Shown in pieces: positions 9,687-22,900 of a stretch of DNA of 64,000 bases. Origin of the DNA: Zobellia barbeyronii (GTDB taxonomy: Bacteria; Bacteroidota; Bacteroidia; Flavobacteriales; Flavobacteriaceae); assembly GCF_018603515.1 (NCBI RefSeq), contig NZ_JACATN010000004.1, forward strand, positions 1-64,000. Reading direction: 5' to 3'. The position numbers and the translations under genes were made by a program. The notes under the pieces are model-generated. The model was given only the letters and a program-made list of their open reading frames with translations. It did no database searches and had not been told where the DNA came from. Numbering within the stretch: position 1 is the first letter of the stretch; each line of letters starts with the position of its first letter.

Positions 9687-9729
9687 TAGTTGGTATTTAA
9701 AAGAGAAATCATCTTTTAAATACCAACTA
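9687..9729. terminator. Perfect 18-bp hairpin between convergent genes
   Basis: TAGTTGGTATTTAAAAGA at 9687-9704 is exactly complementary to 9712-9729 around a 7-base loop. It lies between the nucleoid-protein stop (9677) and the end of the minus-strand gene (9736), so it probably terminates both. There is no long U-run on either side. Confidence 0.8.
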
Positions 9730-9735
9730 TCTTAT

Positions 9736-10824
9736 TTAGTGATCTATTTTTATATTTTGTTCTAGTATTTGTTTCATACTTACATCTTCATAATTACGCC
9801 GTACAAAGTTCAAGGCCAAGTCTAATACTTCTCCCATAGTTTTAGCTTTTTTAAACTGCATATCAAGTGTCAGTTCATAAATTGCATCTCGTAACATCTC
9901 AATATTTTCCGGAGTAGAGATATGATCCTTTTTGGCAATAGCAATTAAGCGTTTTATTCGAGCTCCCGAACTTAGGATTCGCTTAGCAACAATAGACCTT
10001 TCTTCCAATTTATACTGATCTATAGAATCTCTTGTCAATTTTTTTCTAACAAGCTCTACCATTTGGTAGTTTTCCTTAAAAAATTGTGGCCTATATACTT
10101 TTAATTTTCCTTCAAAACATTGCTGATCAAAATCTATGGCACGAATACGATAGACCACATGATCAAAATCGTGTACCGGTACTATAACGTAGTTGTAAGA
10201 CCTCATATCCCCTAACAAACGTATCATACAACGTTCGTTGAATTTAACGAACCCTTTGGCTAATTGCGATTTTTCAGATTCAGTACAGTTGGGTAACATA
10301 TCTTTTATAAAAACATCACCGGGAATACCTGCAATATGCTCCTCGATCAATGTGTCTTTATACACCAAAAAGTGAAGGTTGTAAGGAGAAAGCATATGCT
10401 CTAGTTCCAAACCATAAATACGTGAGGCATCGGTTTTTTTTACGTAGAAATAAGTAAAGTTATCATTCAATATATTTCTAACCTTAATCCGAAAAGGCTT
10501 TGAGTTACCAAAAGTGCAAAAGTCTACGGAATCAACATTTAAATACTTATGAATATTCTCATTACCATCAGAGAGAAGTATGGAGTATACTTTTTTAAGA
10601 CTATTGTCTATTTCTATTCTATCAAACTCAGAGTAATATACACGAACCCATAATGTATCTTGATCATCGGCATCATAAACTACCACTGAGCCTGCAAAGC
10701 GCAGCAAATCTTCATAAAAAATAGGAATTTCTGTTTTACGGCTATAATGCCCTAAATATTGATCCAATTTTTTACAAACCGGGTAAGCCGGCTTTTTCTT
10801 AGACATTAATCGTTCTTCTGACAT
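9736..10824 (-). CDS. Unnamed protein with kinase-like fold motifs
   Basis: I do not recognise an established family name for this 362-residue soluble protein. From residue 120 onward its order of motifs resembles a protein or lipid kinase. FTYFYVKKTDASR (Lys 129/130) looks like the ATP-binding strand, and GLELEHML like helix C with an acidic residue. FLVYKDTLIEEHIAGIPGD looks like a hinge. GDMRSYN (Asp 206, Asn 211) has the D-x4-N spacing of a catalytic loop, and AIDFD (Asp 231-Asp 233) sits where DFG would be. The first 110 residues and the Lys/Arg-rich helical C-terminus (250-362) match nothing I know. It has no signal peptide or membrane segment. The gene stands alone, convergent with the nucleoid-protein gene and divergent from the giant adhesin. 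The CDS is secure; the kinase reading is inference. Confidence 0.8.
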   Translation of the reverse strand: MSEERLMSKKKPAYPVCKKLDQYLGHYSRKTEIPIFYEDLLRFAGSVVVYDADDQDTLWVRVYYSEFDRIEIDNSLKKVYSILLSDGNENIHKYLNVDSVDFCTFGNSKPFRIKVRNILNDNFTYFYVKKTDASRIYGLELEHMLSPYNLHFLVYKDTLIEEHIAGIPGDVFIKDMLPNCTESEKSQLAKGFVKFNERCMIRLLGDMRSYNYVIVPVHDFDHVVYRIRAIDFDQQCFEGKLKVYRPQFFKENYQMVELVRKKLTRDSIDQYKLEERSIVAKRILSSGARIKRLIAIAKKDHISTPENIEMLRDAIYELTLDMQFKKAKTMGEVLDLALNFVRRNYEDVSMKQILEQNIKIDH

Positions 10825-10987
10825 ACTACAAATTTACTTACAAATTACTCATTTCAATCTAATAACGTAATCGTTCCTAATAGATTTCATGCTTAAAACA
10901 ACATATTTTGGGCTGTTGGCAACATTTATTTATTTAAGAGTGTAAACCTTAGTTATTTTGAAGCTAGACCCACTTGAAACCAACCCA

Positions 10988-13900
10988 ATGATTAATCTGT
11001 TTAAGCCCTACTTTAAAGCGATTCTTTTTTTCCTAATCGCATTTAGCACATTTTCTGGATTTGCACAATTAAGTGACCTGCATTATCTACCCCCGATGAA
11101 GCAAGGTCAAAATAACCAAGGTATACAATACCAAGCTGTACATCTATCAACTCCAGAAACCACTGCTTTCACGATAAATGCATACAGAGGTACTAATACC
11201 ACTCCCATACAGACATTCTCTATTGATAATTTAAACCCAGCTGCTTGGAACTTAGCAAATGGGGACAATAATATTACCCTAGTAGATAACAATAATACCG
11301 GAATAGTACTTACTAATAGTGGATTACGTTTTGAAGCTCCTGGTGGTGAAAAATTCTATGTAAACTACAGAGGTAAATCTGCTGCGCAGGCTGCTTCTTT
11401 GACTGCTAAGGGTCGGCAGGCTATGGGTACTAATTTTAAATGGGGTGGTGTTCCCAATAAGGGAAGTCAAGTTTCTAAATCCAACACTTTGGGTATCATG
11501 GCTACTGAAGATAACACTACGGTTACCCTATCTGGTTATGATCCTGGTTGTGAATTTAGAGTGGGCGCTAATAGAGCGGGTATAACTGCAAATTCATATA
11601 CGGTAACATTAGATAAGAACGAATCATTTGTTTTTGAAACCTATATAGGTACAGCTCCTACCCAAGCTCATGAAGATGGTTGGATCGGTGCTTCTATTGT
11701 AGCTACTAATGATATTGTTATAAGTAATGGTTCTATCAATTTTGGTAGCCAAGATGGCGCTAGTCATAGAGATGCCGGTATTGATCAACCCGTACCCGTA
11801 AATAAGTTAGGTAAAGATTATGTCTTTATAAGAGGTAACGGTAATGTTAATGGACTTACTGAATTTCCTTTGGTAATTGCTACGGCAGACAATACACAGG
11901 TATTTGTTAATGGTGGCACCACATCTATAGCTACCATAAATAATGGTGAATATTTTAAAGTACCTAGCTCTTACTACTCTTCTAATACAGTAGGTGCAAA
12001 TATGTTTGTACAAACATCAAAAGATGTTTACGCTTATCAATCCATGGCGGGATCAAGTGCATTGTATACACAAGGATTAAATTTTGTGGCTCCCGTAAAC
12101 TGTCTTTTACCAGACAAGATGGATAATATTCCTGATATCCGAAACATTGCCGGAAGTATTGTCACTGGTGGGTTAACAATTACGGCATCAGTAAACACTC
12201 CTGATAGCAACGTTAAAGTATTTCAAAATGGGGTTGAAATTAGTAAACCTGCATCTGACCCAGTAGCCGGGTCCGCTGATTGGAAAACATTTTTTATACC
12301 TAATCTAAACGGAAATATTAGCGTAACATCTACCGGTCCTATGGCCATTGGTTTTTTTGGATATAGCGGAGCGCAAGGTGTTGCAGGCTATTTTTCCGGT
12401 TTTGATACCGTACCAGAAGTAAGACTAGAAATCAATGGAGGTACTGTTGGGGATTGCTTTGCAGGATCAAGTATTTTTGAAGCTTCAGATGATAATTTTG
12501 ATGCGTATCAGTGGTTTTTTGATGGTGTATTAATCCCAGGGGCAAACTCTTTTGATTATGCTGCCACCGTTGCAGGAGACTACTTTGTTAGAGGAACTAA
12601 AGGTCCTTGTACGTATGACTCCCAGTCTATTACAGTTTTCTATTGCGAACCAGATGTTTTTATTGAAAAAACCGTAGACAAACCAGAAATAAATGAAGGA
12701 GAAACAGCCACTTTTACCATTAGGGCTGAAAATAAATATTTCCGTGACATTACGAATTTACAGATTACCGATAATATCCCTGCTGGGTTAACCTTAGTAA
12801 ACGCCAATACAATTACAGGAAGTTGGAACGGAACAGTTTGGAACATTGGAACTTTAGAACCAGGAGATATTGTTTTTCTAGAGCTTGAAGTAAGAGCAGA
12901 TGAAATAGACACCTTACCCTTATTAAGCTTAACGAATACTGCATATAACACACAAGACCAGGTAGATGCGAATACTACAGAAGATAGTTCGTCTTCTCAT
13001 ATTCTAGTTCACAACGATTTTGACAACGATGGGGTAAATGATATTGTTGATTTAGATGATGATAATGATGGTATTTATGATGAAGATGAATGCGATACTC
13101 TTTCCGTAAGTATTTCAAACGGAAACTCAGTTACTAGTGACCTATTGAGCGTAAATGACTATTTAATATTGGACTTATATGAGATAGATAATTCATTTAC
13201 TATAGGTATTAATGGTAGTGATGTTGCTGGAGAAATACAATTAGAAAATGGAGTACCAGGAAATATAGCACGGTTTTTAGACGGAACTATGCCCGGTACA
13301 AATGGGAACCCTAGTATTTGGACAATTAGTGGTTCAGTGGGTGATCCTGTTATGCGTGTTATTATAAACCAAAATGGTGCCTTTGAATTATTTGCTAAAA
13401 GAACATCTGGTGGTAGTTTAGAACCAATGGTCTTGGACACTCCTGCAAATACAATTCCTTGGAATGCATCCGGAGCCAATACGGTTACAATAGGCCAAGA
13501 ACTAAGAGGTCCGACCGTATTACGGGGTACACTTCTTACAGCTGGTTGTGATACAGATAATGATGGTTACCCAGATTCTTTAGATTTAGATAGTGATGAT
13601 GACGGTTGTAGTGATGCAAACGAATTTTATAAAAGTGATACTGCCGATGGTGGCGATGGCGGAGAATACGGTACAGGAGTTCCTGTAGTTGACCCTACTG
13701 ATGGAACCGTAAACGCAGCGTCTTACAATCAGGTATTTGCTCCGGTTATTGTACTGGGCAATACTACTGAAGAACTAGGTGGTACGGATATTAATGGTCA
13801 AGATGTAAGTTTAGGAGATACCTTTAATTATGTAATACGCTTTCAAAATACCGGTGATGATGATGCAACCAATTTCACTATAAGAGATGTTTTACCTAAT

Positions 13901-16900
13901 AATGTTACCTTAGACAATATAAATATTGATGATGCTCCAGGAGTAACAAATACATATGACTTAAGTACACAAACTATTAGTTTTAGTATTCCTGATAATT
14001 TGGTACAAGTTGGTGATCCTGAATATAATATTAAGATTACAGTTTCAATTTCTGGGGACTGTTCTGAATTTGTTGCGGCCTGTGCTTCTCAGTTAGAAAA
14101 TAACGCTTTTGCAACGTACCAAGGTATTATCAATACCAGTACATTTTCAGATGAGGATGGTAGCAACACTGCCGGTTCTTGTACCTCTACCTTAGAAGTA
14201 GCAGCAAACAATGTAGCTGATGCACTTACCAATTGTAATGTGGCACGTTCCGTACAACTTTGTGGGGCCGATGCTGAACTTACAGCTGGTTCAGGTTTTG
14301 AAACTTACAATTGGGCAATTGACACAAATAATAACGGAACAATTGATTCAGGAGATACTTTATTGAATGATGGAGATCCTGACAGTGACCCAAGTACTTT
14401 AACTATAACTACCGTAGGTAATTATATTGTTGAAAAAACAGTGAGTAATGGTTGCTCTAACCATACAGAATTAATTTCCGTAGAACGCTATGGAGCAACT
14501 CAGACTAATCCAATTATTGAATACTTTAATCAAGTTAATGGTGATAGTAACCCTGATAACAACATTCAAGGAGAAATCGTTACTTGTTCTATAGATGGAA
14601 ACTCAATGCCCAATATTTTCCTTTGTGGTACTAGTGATAGCGCATTTATTCAATTAGGTATAACAGATGCACAAAGCATTACTTGGCAGAAATTAGATGA
14701 AAGCAGTTGTAATGAAGCAACTTGTGGTGAAGTTAGCGATGACTGTGCCAATACTGATAGTAATTGGACTTGGACTCAAGAGGCTGTTTCAAATAATTTT
14801 ACCATTACTGAAAGTGGAAAATTCAGAGTGGTTATCGCCTATGAAGGTGGATGTTTTAGCAGATTCTATTTTAACGCATATCAAAACACCCTTAATATTC
14901 CTGAGCCAGATTCTTCTGATATTATTTGTGATACAGATGGTTCAATACGGGTTATTGATTTAGGCCCGGGATATGGTTATCAATTATTTGATGTAGCTAA
15001 CAACACTATTGCTGTTCCTTTTACTGCGGGTCAAGGCCCAAACTTTAATATTACTACTAGCGGTACTTATAAGGTTCAAATTACGCAACTTGATCCATCT
15101 ACTGGGGCTCCAATAGCCAATAGCTGTGTGTTTGAAACTGAAGATATCGGAATTCAAGAAAGAATTTTTGAAGTAACCCTTAGTAGTACCCCTGAAGATT
15201 GTGATGAACTTGGAACCGTAGGTATTCAGGCATTAAACGTTTCTCCAGAGTACAGCTATGAGCTTTTCTTTGATAACGGTAGCGGAAGTGCCGGTGCGTT
15301 TGTTAAAAACAATTTGGTTTCTACAGACAACACCCACACTTTTACAGGAGTTGCCGCAGGAGACTACGTAGTTGTAACTACTACAACAGATGGCTGTAGA
15401 GATGTTGATACGATTACCGTAGCCGAAATTCCTAAGTTGATATTAACTGCTGCAATCCAAGAAGATATTACCTGTACTCCAGGCGTTATCAACCTAACTC
15501 CATCAGGAGGAACAACGAACTATAAATATGCTATTTGGAGTAAAAATGGCGTCCTTAATTATACTGACGAAGCTAGTATTCCTGATACAGATTATACTCC
15601 TAACACAACATTTTTATTTGGTTATGAGGGCAGTCCTTCTACCTATGTTCCTAATGCTGACGGCGATTATGTTTTTGTTGTCAAGGATGATAACGGTTGT
15701 TTTGGATTCTCAAATAGTGTACATATAGACGATTTAGGTACGGTAAGTATCACTGCTTCTAATTCAGAAATTACTTGTGCAGATTCATCTACTTCTGTAT
15801 TAACTATTAATGCTACAGGGGGTACCGCACCTTATCAATATAGTTTAGATGGTGGCACAACCTACCAAACTGAAAATTTCTTTAACAATATAGCTGCTGG
15901 TAATTACACGATTACCGTTATGGACTCTAGTGGTGTTACCGGAACTGGTTGTGAAGAATCTATACCATATGAGGTTGTTCAACCTTTTAGACTTACAGCA
16001 TCTCCAGCAATTATTGAAGACGCTTCTTGTGATACTTCTGGTGCTACAATTCCAACCGCTCTAGTAAAGATATTGAATACCACTGGTGGTCAAGCTCCGT
16101 ATGAGTACAGTTTTGATGGCGGAAGTACTTTTGATATAATTGAAGAAAAACGTTTGGCTTCAGGTACTCACCAATTGGTAGTAAAAGATGCCTTAGGATG
16201 TTCTACAGATTTAGAAATTACGGTTCCTAACATCATTGCAGACCCTAGTTTTGGTAATGATGTTACTTATACTTGTGATGGTAATGGCGTCATAACCATT
16301 ACACCATCTAATACAACAGATTTCTCATACGAATACCAACTAAACGGCACTGATAATACGCCTATAGATAATAATATATTTAATGCTGTAACTCCGGGTA
16401 CACAAACTGTAACTGTAGGGTATACAAGTACTATAGCAGCCAATCAAAGTACATTGTTTCTTGAAAACTTTGGAACTGGAGTTACTACTCAAATTGCAGA
16501 AGTAGGTCCTGGATATTGTTACGAGCCTCAAGATGGTACAGATACCGCTTGTAATTTAGGCCCTGCCGGAATTTTGGTTAATGCTGAGTATGCTGTAACC
16601 AATAGAGTAACCAATCCTAATATCACTTGGAGAAGCCCTAATGACCATACTGGTTTGACCGATGGTAGATTTATGGCAATAGGTGTGAGCGTCTCAGCAG
16701 GAAACAATAACATTCTGTGGTCTAGAACAGGTTTAGATGTATTGGCAAATCAAGATATTACAATTTCTTTTTACGCGTATAACTTACAAGTAGATGGTAC
16801 TCCTGGTCGCGAACCTGAAGTACTTGTAGAACTAGTTGATGCCTCTGGAACTGTAATTAACAGTATGGCAACAACTGCTATTGACAAAAACAACAATGCA

Positions 16901-19900
16901 GATGACTGGCATTTAAGAGAGGTAACTTTTAACCCTGGTGCAAATACAGTTGCCGGTGTTTTATTACGTACCAATCTAGATAGTGATGACGGGAACTTCT
17001 TAGTTTTAGATGATATTCAGGCAATCCAAACTCCTGAAATATGTGAAAAAACACAAGATATTACGGTTGTTATAGAATCTGGAAAAACTTTTGAAGTAGC
17101 TATTTTAGGAAGTGCAAACCCAACTTGTAACGGTACTGATAATGGAGACATTCGTTTTGAAGTAACTAATTTTGATCCTACTTTTGGATATAGGTATTCT
17201 ATTGACGGAGGTACTACTTGGACAACAGAAACTACTTCTCCAATAAATACCCCTTCTACCCTTGCCGATGGTACATACAGTGTAATGGTCGAAAAAATAG
17301 ACGACAATACGTGTACTGCTACCTCAGCTACTACCGTTACCCTAACCTCACCAAACGTATTAACAGCAAGTTTACAACAGACAGCTGAGTTTACATGTTT
17401 TAATACTGGTGCTACATTAAAAGCAACGGCAACTGGAGGTACTCCTGGTTATGAATATCAGTTAGAATTAACAGATGGAACTGTAATTAGACCTTCTAAT
17501 AGTTCATCACAATTCCTAAATGTACCACAAGGGGACTACTATGTAAGAATTAGTGATTTAAATAACTGTGAAACTTTATCTTCTATAGCTGTTACAATTG
17601 CCCAACCAAATACGGTAAGTTTTGATTTAACTGCTACGCAATGTTATGACGGACTTAGCAACGGAACAGTAACTGCAACCGTAACTGACGGAAATGGAAA
17701 TTATTCATTCAGAATAAATAGTGGAGCATGGCAACCCCCTACTCCTATTACAGGTTTAGCATATACTTTCAGTAACTTATCAGAAGGAACTTTTGATATT
17801 GAAGTAACTGACCAGTATGGCTGTGTTTCTGCTATACAGTCTATTACCATTGCTCCAACAATTACACTTAGTGTGGTTCCAACAAATGCTAGTGTTTGTG
17901 CCGATGGTACTTTAACAGCAACGGCGTCTGGTGGTGACAGCAATTTTGTATACGCCTTTATTCCTTCAGGAAATACAGTTGCAGATAGTGATTTCTCTGC
18001 TTCTAACACTACCTCTATTGCTTTAGCTAATATTGGTAATTATGATATTTATGTAAGAGATAAAGCAAATGGTACCGATGCATGCCAAACTATGGTAACT
18101 GAGACCATTGCTGCTAATCCAGTTTTAGCAATGACCGCTGTACCAACAGACCCTGAATGTCATGATGGTACTGGTAGTATTGCAGTGAATATTAGTGACG
18201 GACTATCACCTTTCGATTATCGTTTGGTAGATATGACCAATGGAACACCTGATCAAGTTCAAACTAATGTTACGGGTAATACCAAAACATATTACAACTT
18301 GGCGCCAGGTACCTATGACGTGATTATTACAGATGACGCTGGTTGTTCAGAAAATGAAACTGTGGTTATTAATCAACCTGCCGAGTTAACTGCCGTTATA
18401 GTTTTAGCCTACGCTAGTGACTGTACTGGTGGAGCAGCTGATTTTGGTTTCGATTTTACCAGTGTTACAACCGGACTTGCAGGAACAATTGAATATAGTG
18501 CTGATGGTGGTACCACTTGGGTATCATCTCCGGTATTCAGAGGATATGCTTCTGGCGATGAGGTTTACCCTTCTCTTCGTACAGTAGATGGTAGCAGCAA
18601 TTTAATCTGTCAGACGGACCTTCCTAGAGAGATTATACCTTATCCTTTAGATGATTTAGATATAACTACTTCTTCTGTAGTTGAAAACTGCGATGAACTA
18701 AAAGTTGAAGTACAAGGTGGTGAGGGAATACCTGGATATGAATATGCATATTCTAATGACCCTTCAAATTTTGATGCTACAACAGCTACATGGCATGTTG
18801 GTGGTAGCACTCATCTTGATGGTACTGCCGTAACAGCAGGTCATGGTAGTTATGAATTCACGAACTTGATTCCGGGTAGAACTTATGTGTTCTACGTTAG
18901 GGACAGTAATACGCCAAGTTGTACAAGACAAAGTACTGTAAATGTAAATGAGATTGCAGGTGGTTTACCTATGGTCATCACTGCAGATATTACCCCGTCT
19001 TGTAGCACTTCAAATAATGGAGCCATTACATATACAATTGTAGACGAAGATGGTATTACCGAACCAAATATGGAATGGTTCTTATATGATGTTAATGGCG
19101 TGCTTATTAGAGATAGTGCAGGTACGGTTGTATATAGCAATACCATAACAATCACCAATCTAGCACCAGACGAATATTATATAGAAGTAAGACAAATAGA
19201 TGGTGGTGGTGCACAACAATGTATCAGCGCCAGTGAAAACGAAATCTTAGATGAGTTAGAAATCATTACAGGAGACACAAGTTCAATTCAAGATATATCT
19301 TGTGAGAACCCTGGCTTAATCAAAATAGATAATGTTCAAGGTGGTGGAGGTACTTATTTCTATACCATTACTGGTCCTAGTCCTTTTACTACTATTTCAA
19401 CTACAAGTGATAATCCAATTGAGATAGCTGCGAATTCTCCTGCTGGCACATATACTGTTACTGTAGAAGATCAATATGGTTGTTCGTACAACCTAATTGA
19501 TGTTCCAATGAATTTCATGGCCGCACCAAGTATTGATGATGTGGTGATAGCTAATTGTAACACCAATGCATCTGTTACCATTAATGCAACTGGTACAGGT
19601 ACAATTCTATATTCTTTAGATGGTGGAAGTACATATCAAAACAATGGAGGTGTTTACAATACTGTTCCTGCGGGTAACTATGATGTATTTATAAAAGATG
19701 CTTCTGGTTGTACAGACACTTTAAATATAGACGTACACCCTACTCTACAAGCTTCGGCAAGTTTAGATAAACAATTAGGTTGTGATGCTGGTTTTGAAGC
19801 AGAAATAGCAATAGAAGGTCTTGCTGGTTCTGGAAATTATGAATTTGAAATCTTAGATAGCGCCTCAGCTGATGTAGTTTCACGTCAAACCCTAACAGGT

Positions 19901-22900
19901 GGTGCAATGAACGTAGCAGTAGGTGTTCCGGATAATACTACAGATACAGATTACACAGTTAATGTCTATGACATAGGAACCGCTTTACCAAATTGTAGCA
20001 GGACCTTTACTGTGAAAATTCCGGCAGCAATAAGACCAGATTTTACTGGCAACCCTACAGGTGTAAGTTGTTCTGGTGCAAATGATGGTAGTATAGAATT
20101 GGTTCAAACCAACAATGGTAACAATCCATTAACCTATACATTAACGCCAATGCCTGCAGGTGCATCTTGGGATGCTACCACCCAATCATACATAAACCTA
20201 CCCGGTGGCACGTATGATGTGGAAGCTAGAGGACCTAACAACTGTCCAATAGTAAAATCTATAACAATAAATGAAAATGCGCTTATTACTTTTGCCTTAC
20301 CTGTTGTAGACCAATTTGGTTGTACTAGTGATAACTACACTAACAACGCAACTATTACTATTGATTTGAGTAGTATTTCTAACGGAAGTGGTACTTATAA
20401 TCGTTTTGAATTCATAGATGATGCTACTTCTAATGTACTCCAAAATAGCAGCAGCTTAGTCTATGAGTACACAGATGTTGCGGGTGGCAATGTTATTGTT
20501 CGCGTATATGATGATGAAGGTTGTTCTGTAGAACAGACGGTAACGGTAAATGCTTATGATGCTTTAGTTGATGCTACAGTTGTAGTAACACGCGAAATTG
20601 ACTGTGTTAATAGTGGTGAAGATTTAAGAATAGACGTTACTAGCTCTATTACCAATTCTACTACTGACCTTAGCAATTATGAGTTTAGAATCTTGCCTTC
20701 CACTACTTACCAAGCATCTAATGAATTCTTGAATAGGTTAGAAGGTAATTATACTATAGGTATAAGAAATATTACTACGGGTTGTGAAATTACAAGAAGC
20801 CACTCCGTAGAAGACCCAAATACATTTAATGTAGTTGTAGATAAATTATCTGATGTTGTTTGTCACGGAACTGATGGAAGTATTCAAATTACTTTTACCG
20901 ATGCTACTTACACTGGTAATTTTGATTGGGAAGTTTTAAATGCCGATGGCACAGCAACAAGCCGAACGGATGACGAAGGTATTTTTAGTGGTACAGGTAC
21001 AACCACTTCTGTTCCAGTAGCTGCAGGTAATTATATTGTTAGAGTTGCACAAGTTGGTTTCCCAGAATGTAGCCAAGAACGTGCAATTACTATCACAACG
21101 CCAAGCGCACCAGTTACTTTGGCTACTATAGAAACTAAGGATGTTGGTTGTTCCAATGATATGGGTAGTGCCAATATTATACCTAACGGTGGTGAAGCAC
21201 CTTATGATATTATATTAACCCACACCCCTTCTGGCAAAACTTACCCAGCTAATGCTGTGAACAGTTACTTGTTCAGAGGTTTAAGCGATGGACAGTATTC
21301 TGTTGAAGTGACGGATAACTTAGGTTGTACGGTACCTTTTAACAATGCATTTGTATTGTCTCCACCAGAGCCAATAGCTGCTAGTATTCAATCAATCGTA
21401 GAATTAGTTTGCGAAGGTGGTACCGATGCAGAAATAACCGCAGAATTTACACTAAGAACTATTAGCAACCCTACACCAAGTTATAGATATATTCTTAAAA
21501 CTTATGATAGTGATGCTCCAGGTGCTAATCTGTTACAGACTTCAAACTCTCAAACTACAGCTACTTTTAGCAACTTAAGGTCTGGTTTCTATAGCGTTAC
21601 TATTTTAGACGATTTAAATTGTTCTGACGAAACCAACATTGTAGAGATTGTTGAACCTACCGAAGTAGAAGGATCAATAGTAACCGCACAACGTTTGGGC
21701 TGTTTGTCTGATGCAGAGTTATTGTTAACAGCTTCTGGCGGTACAGGGCCATATGCTTGGAACACTACTGGTATTCCTCCGTTCAATAATATGAACGAAA
21801 CTAGTGGACCTAACACCCATTTGTTTACGGGTATTACTGCGGGTACTTATCAATACTATTTACAAGATAGTGAAGGTTGTATCTCCGTTCTTACGAACAG
21901 TATTACTATCAATCCAATTATTCCTTTAACGGTAACATTGGATAATGATAATCCAACAATTAATTGTAATGGTGATAATTCTGGAGTTATTAATGCAGAA
22001 GCTGCAGGCGGATTAGGTAATTACCAATACGCGTTGTTCTCAGATTCAGGTTTAACTAACGAAGTAAGTCCGAATCAACCAACAGGTTTATTTACAGATT
22101 TATTGGCAGGCACCTATTTTGTTAGAGTACAAAGTGATGATTGTCAAGTAACATCTTCGGCAATAACAATTACACAGCCAGACCCACTTGTTATAGATAC
22201 GGGTAACACCATTTTCAATAATGTAACCTGTAACGGAGCAGATGATGGTAGCATTACTGTAAATATGCTTGGTGGAACAGGTATTTATCAATATGCCATA
22301 TCTCCTAACTTAGATAGATTTAGTGATGACAATACTTTTGACGAGCTTGCTCCAGGAGATTACACCATAATTGCTCAAGATTCTAACGGATGTTTTGAAC
22401 TTTTTGAAGCTACCATAGAAGAACCTGAAGTATTAGAAGTATCCGCTATAGCCACACCAGAAATTTGTGTTGGCGAAGAAGATGGTACTATTGAGTTAAC
22501 TATTACTGGTGGTACTGCCCCATATAGCACCCGTCTATTAGATGAAACCAATTTTGTTCTAGATAGAACTAGTTTTGCGAACATGGCCAGCGGGTTGTAC
22601 ATCATCTATATTGAAGATGCTCAAGGTTGTGAAGAAACTATTACGGTTACTGTTGATGCTGGGGTTAATCTTGGAGCTCAGGTAGAGCCTGTCTACGGTT
22701 GTAATGGAAATACTCCTAACAACTATGTGAATATTGTACTTGAAGATTTAAGTATTGAGAACGATGTACTCTTTGGGTTAGATACAACAGACCCTTCTGA
22801 AATGCAATTGAATCCATTCTTCCGTGACATAGCTCCCGGGACACATTACATTGCTATTTCGCATGAAAATGGATGTATGACAACCTACAATTTCGAAATA

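Noticed and set aside
10958-10987. TTG start extending the giant adhesin by ten residues
   Set aside because: It puts a charged, non-hydrophobic lead before the signal peptide; ATG 10988 gives a normal one.
14697-15728. Small plus-strand frames inside the giant adhesin gene
   Set aside because: They overlap the adhesin in another frame and show no independent start signals or domains.
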